DNA of 64,000 bases. It comes from Vibrio comitans. GTDB lineage: Bacteria; Pseudomonadota; Gammaproteobacteria; Enterobacterales; Vibrionaceae. The notes under the pieces are model-generated. The model searched no databases and was not told where the DNA came from. It saw only the letters and a program-made list of their open reading frames with translations. Below, in pieces: positions 58,087 to 64,000 of the stretch. The stretch's first letter is position 1. Each line of letters starts with the position of its first letter. The DNA is taken from positions 2,356,001-2,420,000 of the forward strand of contig AP024866.1 in assembly GCA_024346835.1 (NCBI GenBank), written 5' to 3'. Position numbers and translations under genes: made by a program.

Positions 58087-59421
58087 CTATAAGTCTTCAG
58101 CTCGTATCTTCGCGTACACGTTTGGTGTTGCTTGATACTGAGATTTGTCACCAATTTGAATTGCAGCTTTTAGTGAACTAGCCGCTTCTTGCCATTGCTG
58201 TTCGTTCCGCGCATGAATCACAGCCAAAGGCTTGTGAGCATCAACGGCATCACCTAATCGAGCAAACTGATCAAAGCCGACGGCATAATCAATACTGTCC
58301 GTGGCAACGCGGCGACCACCGCCCATCCCCACAACAGCCATACCAATTGCACGAGTATCCATGCTGACAATGACACCACTAGTATCGGCAAACACTGGCT
58401 TAATGATTTCAGCTTCTGGTAAGTACTTATTATAGTTGCTCACAAAGTCTGATGGGCCACCAAGGCCTGCAACCATCTTGTTGAAACACTCAGCGGCTTT
58501 ACCGTTATCCAGCACAGCCATAAGCATCTCTTCTGCCTGCTCTGTAGAATCAGCGAGCTTGCCTAGTACCAGCATTTCACAGCATGACGCCATGGTCACT
58601 TCAAGCAAACGAGGATTACGATATTCGCCAGTTAAGAATCGAACCGCTTCTCGTACTTCTACAGCATTACCAGCAGAAGACGCCAATACTTGGTTCATAT
58701 CGGTCAGAATCGCAGTAGTCTTTGTACCAGCGCCGTTAGCAACCGCTACAATAGAGCGAGCAAGCTCTTCGGAGGCTTCATACGTCGGCATGAATGCACC
58801 TGAGCCAACCTTTACATCCATCACTAACGAATCTAGCCCTGCCGCCAACTTCTTAGACAAAATAGAAGCAGTAATCAGTGAGATGTTATCTACGGTAGCT
58901 GTGATATCGCGAGTTGCATATACACGCTTATCAGCTGGAGCCAAATCGCCGGTTTGACCAATAATCGCCACACCTGCTTCTTTAGTTACCTTGCCAAATA
59001 CGTCGTTATTTGGAGTGATGTTATAGCCAGGAATAGATTCAAGCTTGTCCAGTGTTCCGCCGGTATGGCCCAAGCCACGACCTGAGATCATAGGGACAAA
59101 ACCTCCACAAGCGGCCACCATAGGGCCTAGCATTAAAGAGGTCACATCGCCCACACCACCGGTGGAATGTTTATCAACGATTGGGCCATCAAAGTTCATG
59201 TGGCTCCAATCAATCACCATGCCAGAGTCTCGCATCGCACAGGTAAGCGCAATACGTTCAGGCATCGTCATTTCATTGAAAAATATGGTCATCGCAAAGG
59301 CTGCTATCTGTCCTTCAGAGACAGTATTTTTAGCTACACCTTGGATAAAGAAGTTGATTTCATCCGCTGTAAGGATTTCGCCGTCACGCTTTTTGCGAAT
59401 GATTTCTTGAGGTAAATACAT
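58087..59421 (-). CDS. deoA: Thymidine phosphorylase DeoA
   Basis: 444-residue pyrimidine nucleoside phosphorylase giving thymine and deoxyribose-1-phosphate. The signature is [15 protein letters not shown] near residue 85, together with [17 protein letters not shown] and [10 protein letters not shown]. It starts 63 bp after the deoC stop, with an intrinsic-terminator-like hairpin between them. TAAGG lies upstream of the ATG. Confidence 0.96.
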   Translation of the reverse strand: MYLPQEIIRKKRDGEILTADEINFFIQGVAKNTVSEGQIAAFAMTIFFNEMTMPERIALTCAMRDSGMVIDWSHMNFDGPIVDKHSTGGVGDVTSLMLGPMVAACGGFVPMISGRGLGHTGGTLDKLESIPGYNITPNNDVFGKVTKEAGVAIIGQTGDLAPADKRVYATRDITATVDNISLITASILSKKLAAGLDSLVMDVKVGSGAFMPTYEASEELARSIVAVANGAGTKTTAILTDMNQVLASSAGNAVEVREAVRFLTGEYRNPRLLEVTMASCCEMLVLGKLADSTEQAEEMLMAVLDNGKAAECFNKMVAGLGGPSDFVSNYNKYLPEAEIIKPVFADTSGVIVSMDTRAIGMAVVGMGGGRRVATDSIDYAVGFDQFARLGDAVDAHKPLAVIHARNEQQWQEAASSLKAAIQIGDKSQYQATPNVYAKIRAEDL

Positions 59422-59445
59422 AAGCCCTACCTTAGATTATTATGA

Positions 59446-59475
59446 AAAACAAAGGCTCGCTACACAGCGAGCCTT
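59446..59475 (-). terminator. Terminator-like hairpin between deoC and deoA
   Basis: AAGGCTCGC (59452-59460) pairs with 59467-59475 around a 6-nt loop; TTTGTTTTTC follows on the minus strand. It is only 9 bp after the deoC stop, inside the deo gene cluster. Confidence 0.85.
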
Positions 59476-59484
59476 CTCAGACTA

Positions 59485-60261
59485 TTAGTACGCAGCTGGA
59501 TCAGCTTTCTCGTCTGTTACTTCTAAGGTATTAAGTAGGTTTGTTAGTAGGCTTGAAGCACCAAAGCGGTAATGGCGGCTATCTACCCAAGAGTCACCAA
59601 GGATATCATCAGCCATTGCTAGGTATAGTGCCGCGTCTTCCGCAGTACGTACGCCACCAGCTGGCTTGAAGCCAACAGTTTGGGCAACACCCATGTCACG
59701 AATCACTTCAAGCATCATGCGTGCATACTCAGGAGTCGCGTTCTCAGGCACTTTACCCGTAGAGGTTTTAATAAAGTCAGCACCTGCTTTAATACAAATC
59801 TCTGATGCTTGCTTGATTAGGGCTTCTTCTTTTAACTCACCCGTTTCGATGATCACTTTTAATAGAATGTCGCCACATGCAGCTTTACATTGTTTCACTA
59901 GCTCAAAGCCAACTTCTGCATTGCCAGCCATTAATGCGCGGTATGGGAATACCACATCTACTTCATCAGCGCCGTAAGCCACTGCTGCTTTAGTTTCTGC
60001 AACGGCAATATCGATATCGTCATTGCCATGAGGGAAGTTAGTTACTGTCGCAATCTTAACATCAGGTGTGCCCTGCTCACGCAATGTCTTCTTAGCGATA
60101 GGGACGAAACGAGGGTAAATACATACTGCTGCGGTATTGCCTACTGCTGACTTAGCTGCATGACAAAGATCGATCACCTTCTGGTCAGTATCGTCGTCGT
60201 TAAGAGTGGTAAGATCCATTAATTTAAGTGCACGCAAAGCTGCAGCTTTCAAATCGCTCAT
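59485..60261 (-). CDS. deoC: Deoxyribose-phosphate aldolase DeoC
   Basis: 258-residue class I aldolase splitting deoxyribose-5-phosphate into glyceraldehyde-3-phosphate and acetaldehyde. The Schiff-base lysine is in [13 protein letters not shown] near residue 167, and the second lysine in [11 protein letters not shown] near 200. The ATG at 60261 has GGAG 7 bp upstream; the frame open to 60411 adds 50 non-homologous residues and is discarded. First of the deoCABD genes, downstream of the XapX gene. Confidence 0.96.
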   Translation of the reverse strand: MSDLKAAALRALKLMDLTTLNDDDTDQKVIDLCHAAKSAVGNTAAVCIYPRFVPIAKKTLREQGTPDVKIATVTNFPHGNDDIDIAVAETKAAVAYGADEVDVVFPYRALMAGNAEVGFELVKQCKAACGDILLKVIIETGELKEEALIKQASEICIKAGADFIKTSTGKVPENATPEYARMMLEVIRDMGVAQTVGFKPAGGVRTAEDAALYLAMADDILGDSWVDSRHYRFGASSLLTNLLNTLEVTDEKADPAAY

Positions 60262-60441
60262 TTTTTTCTCCGAAAAGTTTGAATAGTTTTGATGGCATTC
60301 ATTGAAACACTTCCAGTATAGATAGGGTTCCAATAATTGCGCATCCAGACTCAATGAACGGACTTGGTTCCATGAAGACTTGGTGAATTGACCAATTGCT
60401 TTCCTTGTCACCGCACGGTTTTTTATCCTAAACCGCTGACC

Positions 60442-60449
60442 GTTGCATT
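60442..60449 (+). promoter_or_regulatory. CytR-type octamer in the XapX-deoC gap
   Basis: GTTGCATT is an exact copy of the E. coli CytR octamer. It lies in the 207-bp gap between the XapX gene and deoC and is part of a small inverted repeat CCGTTG-N7-CAACGG (60440-60458). A single octamer is weak evidence. Confidence 0.35.
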
Positions 60450-60468
60450 CTACAACGGATGTAGGTAT

Positions 60469-60648
60469 TTACTGAAAAAACCTTTCTATCAACCACTGAT
60501 AGAAGTGTCCACCAAGATATACACCTACGATTCCCATAACACCAGATAATACTGGTGGCGCTGGGATTGGCAGCTTCAACGCAGAGAATAATATCCCTAC
60601 TGCGAAGCCTGCAAATACGGCTAGCAAAACTTCATTCATAATGTTCAT
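60469..60648 (-). CDS. XapX domain protein (DUF1427), small membrane protein
   Basis: A 59-residue protein too short for common ORF cut-offs: MNIMNEVLLAVFAGFAVGIL, then FSALKLPIPAPPVLSGVMGI and VGVYLGGHFYQWLIERFFQ. Two hydrophobic helices flank the invariant KLPIPAPPVL motif of the XapX family. An alternative start nine bases in (60639, MNEVLLAV) matches the usual family beginning. It lies between nupC and deoC, so a link with nucleoside uptake or breakdown is likely, though the function is unknown. Confidence 0.88.
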   Translation of the reverse strand: MNIMNEVLLAVFAGFAVGILFSALKLPIPAPPVLSGVMGIVGVYLGGHFYQWLIERFFQ

Positions 60649-60671
60649 CCATCTTGTTAACTTCGATGCTT

Positions 60672-60726
60672 AGTATAGTGCGAAGTATGATCAATGTTGC
60701 ATTTATGATGAAAGCAAACGGTTTGC
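60672..60726 (-). promoter_or_regulatory. Promoter region of the XapX gene with LacI-type palindrome and CytR octamer
   Basis: TATACT (60672-60677, minus strand) is a good -10 hexamer, giving a start near 60665. GTTGCATT, the CytR octamer, stands at 60696-60703 over the -35 region, and the palindrome GCAAAC-G-GTTTGC at 60714-60726. Both are typical CytR/PurR-family elements. Confidence 0.55.
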
Positions 60727-60765
60727 ATCTCAAAAAAAAGTGATGAAGTTCTAGCCAGTAGGATG

Positions 60766-60804
60766 AAAACAAAAACGCCCCAGTGAAAATCACTAGGGCG
60801 TTTT
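60766..60804 (-). terminator. Terminator of nupC
   Basis: AAAACGCCC (60772-60780) pairs with GGGCGTTTT (60796-60804), with an inner AGTG/CACT stem; TTTTTGTTTTC follows on the minus strand. It is 20 bp after the nupC stop. Confidence 0.92.
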
Positions 60805-60824
60805 AAAGATTTGTTTCTAATGCC

Positions 60825-62069
60825 TTAGAAAGACAAGAAGAAACCAGCGATAGTTGCTGCCATTAAGTTAGATAGAGTACCTGCGATAACCGCTTTGATA
60901 CCCATGCGCGCGATATCACCACGACGCTTAGGAGCAATACTACCTAGACCACCCAATAGGATAGCGATAGAAGAAAGGTTAGCAAAACCACACAATGCGA
61001 ATGAGATAATTGCTTTAGTCTTCTCGCTCAGTACTACTGGAGCAGCTTCACCTAGGTAAGGTGCGAAGTTAGCGTATGCTACGAATTCGTTCGCTACAGT
61101 CTTAAGACCGATGAACTCACCTGCAACAACCGCTTCGCTCCAAGGAACACCGATTAGGAATGCAAGAGGAGCAAACAACCAACCTAGAAGCATTTCAAGA
61201 GTTAGGTTTTCGAAGCCAAACCAACCGCCAACGCCACCTAGTAGGCCGTTGATCAGTGCGATAAGACCGATGAAAGCGATAAGCATTGCGCCAACGTTAA
61301 GTGCTAGGCTTAGACCAGCAGATGCACCGCCAGCTGCCGCATCGATAACGTTTGCAGGCTTGTCTTCACCTTCAGCAGTCATGTCAGCAAGTTGATCGAT
61401 AGGCTCGTCAGTTTCTGGCTTGATGATTTTAGCAAATAGTAGACCACCTGGTGCTGCCATGAATGATGCAGCTACTAGGTATTCAATTGGCACGCCCATT
61501 GATGCGTAACCTGCTAGTACACCACCAGCGATAGAAGCTAGACCACCACACATTACTGCGAATAGCTCAGACTGAGTCATACGAGGAACGAATGGACGAA
61601 CAACTAGAGGTGCTTCTGTTTGACCAACAAAGATGTTAGCCGCTGCAGACATTGATTCCGCGCGAGAAGTACCTAGAGCTTTCTGAAGGCCACCACCAAG
61701 AATGCGGATAACCCACTGCATAACACCCACGTAGTAAAGTACAGAGATAAGTGCAGAGAAGAAGATCAGTGTAGGTAGAACTTGGAAGGCAAAGATAAAG
61801 CCAATGCCATCTACTGAGAAGTTAACTAGGTTTCCAAACAAGAAACCAGTACCGTCAGCACCATAGTTAATTACACTTGAAACACCGTCTGAAACGCTTT
61901 TCAGAAGGTCTTTACCCCAAGGTACGTAAAGTACGAATGCACCCAATGCGAATTGGATAGCAAATGCACCACCTACGGTACGAAAATTAATTGCTTTGCG
62001 GTTATCTGATAGTAGTACTGCGATCAAGATCAGTACAAACATACCTACTACGCTCATAAACAGGCTCAT
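60825..62069 (-). CDS. nupC: Concentrative nucleoside transporter NupC (CNT family)
   Basis: 414-residue inner-membrane nucleoside:cation symporter. Diagnostic parts are [33 protein letters not shown] helices near residue 100, [21 protein letters not shown], the [17 protein letters not shown] segment and the C-terminal [24 protein letters not shown]. It supplies nucleosides for the deo enzymes downstream. Its upstream DNA has a CRP/LacI-family regulatory layout. A strong terminator follows, so it forms a separate unit from the XapX gene and deoC. Confidence 0.94.
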   Translation of the reverse strand: MSLFMSVVGMFVLILIAVLLSDNRKAINFRTVGGAFAIQFALGAFVLYVPWGKDLLKSVSDGVSSVINYGADGTGFLFGNLVNFSVDGIGFIFAFQVLPTLIFFSALISVLYYVGVMQWVIRILGGGLQKALGTSRAESMSAAANIFVGQTEAPLVVRPFVPRMTQSELFAVMCGGLASIAGGVLAGYASMGVPIEYLVAASFMAAPGGLLFAKIIKPETDEPIDQLADMTAEGEDKPANVIDAAAGGASAGLSLALNVGAMLIAFIGLIALINGLLGGVGGWFGFENLTLEMLLGWLFAPLAFLIGVPWSEAVVAGEFIGLKTVANEFVAYANFAPYLGEAAPVVLSEKTKAIISFALCGFANLSSIAILLGGLGSIAPKRRGDIARMGIKAVIAGTLSNLMAATIAGFFLSF

Positions 62070-62127
62070 GGTTTATGGCTTCCTTATTCTAAAATGTTCA
62101 AAAAAGAGTTTAAAAAATGTTTAAATC

Positions 62128-62229
62128 GACGGCGATTATACAGCTCAAAAAATAGTAAAACTGGTCACGGGTCACATTTGCGCGAGATTCTATACGCAAA
62201 CGATTACCTTAATGTTGATCAATGTCACA
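62128..62229 (-). promoter_or_regulatory. nupC promoter with two CRP half-sites 53 bp apart and a PurR/CytR-like box
   Basis: The -10 hexamer is TATAAT (62135-62140, minus strand), giving a start near 62128; the -35 is poor. Exact TGTGA half-sites lie at 62172-62176 and 62225-62229, so CRP sites would centre at about -40.5 and -93.5. The second halves are ACCAG (poor) and TCAAC (fair). Between them ACGCAAACGATTACCT (62194-62209) fits the PurR consensus with one mismatch. Confidence 0.6.
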
Positions 62230-62270
62230 TTTTTAAATCTAAGTTCGGCATTTGTTGTATCTAAATGAAA

Positions 62271-63044
62271 CTATTCTGAAAACAAGTGAATACTGTTTTT
62301 CCATATCTGCTCTGCCAGTATAGAAGAGTTCTCTGACCTAAGAGCAGCTAAGTGCTTAAATATTAAAGGTATTAAGTGCGGCGAGTTGGGTTCATGTTGC
62401 CGCCCAGAAATCCTCATATCAGGAGCATCCGTCTCCAATACAATACTATCTAGTGGCAGCTTTGCTATTGCTTCGCGTGTTTTTTGTGCAGTTGGCCAAG
62501 TAATCACACCTCCCACACCTATTTTTAGTCCCAGATCGACCAACATTTTTGCTTGTTGGTAGTTGCCACTAAATGCATGGACAACTCCAAGATTATCTCT
62601 ACGCCTAACTTTTAAACTGTCTCGAATATTATGGTGTTGTTGGACCGAATGTATGACTAAAGGAAGTTGCAACTGCTCGGCTAAATCCACTTGAAAATTG
62701 AACACGGTTAGTTGAGTTGAAATAGGAGTATCAATACGTTTATCTAAACCACACTCGCCAATAGCGACAATATGCTGTCGATTTTCCAGCGCTAAAGCAC
62801 TAAGACGCTCAAGGTCATTATCTAAAGATTGATTTTCTATCAGTGGCTGTAAAAAGCACGGGTGGATGCCTAAGCCAATACTGTGAATGTCACTTGCAAG
62901 AGCTAGTGTATCCTGCCAGTTGCTAGGCCCGACGCTAGGAACAAAGAATCGAGCAATCTTATGTTGGTAGAATAACTCGAGATACCTCTCTTTGTGAGAA
63001 GCAAATTCAGGGAAGTCTAAATGGCAGTGTGTGTCGAACCACAT
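62271..63044 (-). CDS. yjjV: TatD family metal-dependent hydrolase (YjjV-like)
   Basis: 257 residues. The TatD metal ligands are seen in FDTHCHLDFPEF at the N-terminus, AIGECGLD near residue 92, LVIHSVQQH near 127, VVHAFSGN near 152 and LETDAPDM near 202. Members are DNA exonucleases or deacylases. The E. coli neighbour of the deo operon, yjjV, is the likely counterpart, given its place between prfC and nupC. The start MWFDTHCHLDF fits the family. Confidence 0.9.
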   Translation of the reverse strand: MWFDTHCHLDFPEFASHKERYLELFYQHKIARFFVPSVGPSNWQDTLALASDIHSIGLGIHPCFLQPLIENQSLDNDLERLSALALENRQHIVAIGECGLDKRIDTPISTQLTVFNFQVDLAEQLQLPLVIHSVQQHHNIRDSLKVRRRDNLGVVHAFSGNYQQAKMLVDLGLKIGVGGVITWPTAQKTREAIAKLPLDSIVLETDAPDMRISGRQHEPNSPHLIPLIFKHLAALRSENSSILAEQIWKNSIHLFSE

Positions 63045-63099
63045 AAGTCACCTTCAAAAATTGTTATACCAATCCTATGTCAAAACTGAAGATCTTGAA

Positions 63100-63132
63100 G
63101 CAAAAAAAAGCCAGTTGCATGCAACTGGCTTT
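63100..63132 (-). terminator. Terminator of prfC
   Basis: A palindrome AAAGCCAGTTGCATGCAACT(GGCTTT) at 63107-63132 is followed on the minus strand by a run of T. It starts 7 bp after the prfC stop. Confidence 0.92.
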
Positions 63133-63139
63133 CGGGGAA

Positions 63140-64000
63140 TTAGTGTTCGCGTGTGGCGCGGAACTCAACTTCAGGGAAGCGCTCTTTGGCTAAGTTTAGA
63201 TTCACCATAGTCGGAGCAACGTATGACAGGTTGTCACCACCGTCTAGTGCAAGGTTGGTTTGGTTCTTGCGCTTAAACTCTTCTAGCTTCTTAGCATCGT
63301 CACATTCAACCCAGCGAGCTGTTGCGACGTTTACGCCTTCATAGATAGCTTCAACGTTGTATTCCGCTTTTAGGCGAGCCACAACCACATCAAACTGAAG
63401 TACACCCACCGCACCAACGATCAAATCGTTGTTCTGTAGTGGACGGAATACCTGCACAGCACCCTCTTCAGAAAGCTGAACCAGACCTTTTAGAAGCTGC
63501 TTCTGCTTCAATGGATCTTTTAGGCGAATACGACGGAATAGCTCAGGTGCGAAGTTAGGGATACCGGCAAATTTTAGCGCTTCACCTTGGGTAAAGGTAT
63601 CGCCAATTTGAATCGTGCCGTGGTTGTGTAGACCAATGATATCACCCGCATACGCTTTCTCTGCACGAGCACGGTCACCTGCCATAAAGGTAACAGCATC
63701 AGAGATACTGACGGTTTTACCTGTGCGCACGTGGTTCATCTTCATGCCTTGCGAGTAAGTACCCGACACAATACGCATGAAAGCAATACGGTCACGGTGT
63801 TTAGGATCCATGTTTGCCTGAATCTTAAATACGAAACCAGAGAATTTCTCTTCATCTGCAACAACAGTACGTTCATTCGCTTCACGAGCTTGTGGACCCG
63901 GTGCCCACTTAGTTAAGCCGTCAAGCATGTGGTCAACACCGAAGTTACCCAATGCGGTACCGAAGTAGACAGGCGTTAACTCACCAGCAAGGAACAGCTC
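63140..64000 (-). CDS. prfC: Peptide chain release factor 3, C-terminal part (5' end outside the window)
   Basis: 287 codons up to the window edge, reading [20 protein letters not shown] from 64000. RF3 is the GTPase that removes RF1/RF2 from the ribosome. The visible part covers the end of the G domain, domain II ([28 protein letters not shown], near the start) and domain III ([29 protein letters not shown]). The GTP-binding motifs lie outside. The coding frame is intact. It is upstream of the TatD-family gene, as a separate transcript ended by a strong hairpin. Confidence 0.95.
   Translation of the reverse strand, partial: ELFLAGELTPVYFGTALGNFGVDHMLDGLTKWAPGPQAREANERTVVADEEKFSGFVFKIQANMDPKHRDRIAFMRIVSGTYSQGMKMNHVRTGKTVSISDAVTFMAGDRARAEKAYAGDIIGLHNHGTIQIGDTFTQGEALKFAGIPNFAPELFRRIRLKDPLKQKQLLKGLVQLSEEGAVQVFRPLQNNDLIVGAVGVLQFDVVVARLKAEYNVEAIYEGVNVATARWVECDDAKKLEEFKRKNQTNLALDGGDNLSYVAPTMVNLNLAKERFPEVEFRATREH

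Noticed and set aside
58436..58957. 173-codon plus-strand frame inside deoA
   Set aside because: Antisense shadow of deoA; Ser/Thr/Pro-rich and without recognisable motif.

Overview
The window is a Gammaproteobacterial chromosome segment, almost certainly from a Vibrio or close Vibrionaceae relative. The evidence is the backbone gene order (tcdA-mltA-argA-recDBC, dapD of the 343-residue type, EF-G2-radA-serB, deoCABD with a XapX gene and nupC, then prfC), the protein sequences and the moderate GC content. The order of the conserved genes matches what I recall of the Vibrio large chromosome; this is memory, not a search.

Layout. 1-14.4 kb: the 3' end of csdA, then csdE, tcdA, mltA, argA behind tandem ARG boxes, and recD-recB-recC without ptrA. 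14.4-18.2 kb: a TDT-family transporter divergent from a YeiE-like LysR regulator, SOS gene yebG, and dapD with an unusual hairpin leader. 18.2-19.6 kb: a DAACS symporter with a CRP-like site. 20-33.6 kb: a galactoside block. It holds galR, a CUT1-type ABC importer (two permeases, then the binding protein), galM, a MATE transporter, and an operon lacZ-msmK-like ATPase-alpha-galactosidase read from a promoter with a good CRP box and a GalR-like operator. Together these would import alpha- and beta-galactosides, split them and give galactose to a Leloir pathway encoded elsewhere. 33.8-46.8 kb: a complete Tad (Flp) pilus locus read right to left: two Flp prepilins, prepilin peptidase, an AAA ATPase with a possible N-terminal winged helix, RcpC/CpaB, secretin, a small lipoprotein, TadG, two TadE/TadF pseudopilins, TadZ, TadA, TadB, TadC, TadD. 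46.8-48.7 kb: an AT-rich gap with a perfect 26-bp inverted repeat, and an AT-rich O-antigen-ligase-like gene. 49-64 kb: backbone again, with an acyl-CoA ligase, EF-G2, radA, serB, ytjB, the deo operon, XapX gene, nupC, a TatD-family hydrolase and the C-terminal half of prfC.

The accessory part lies roughly between dapD (18.1 kb) and the acyl-CoA ligase (49 kb). I found no tRNA or rRNA gene, CRISPR array, transposase, integrase or IS element. The observations most worth following are: the Tad locus with its AAA ATPase, orphan lipoprotein, 9-bp tandem repeats before the flp2 promoter and terminator-like hairpin just before the peptidase gene; the 26-bp inverted repeat; a nupC promoter whose two TGTGA half-sites are 53 bp apart as in E. 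coli deoP2; the dapD leader hairpin; and the XapX gene between nupC and deoC.
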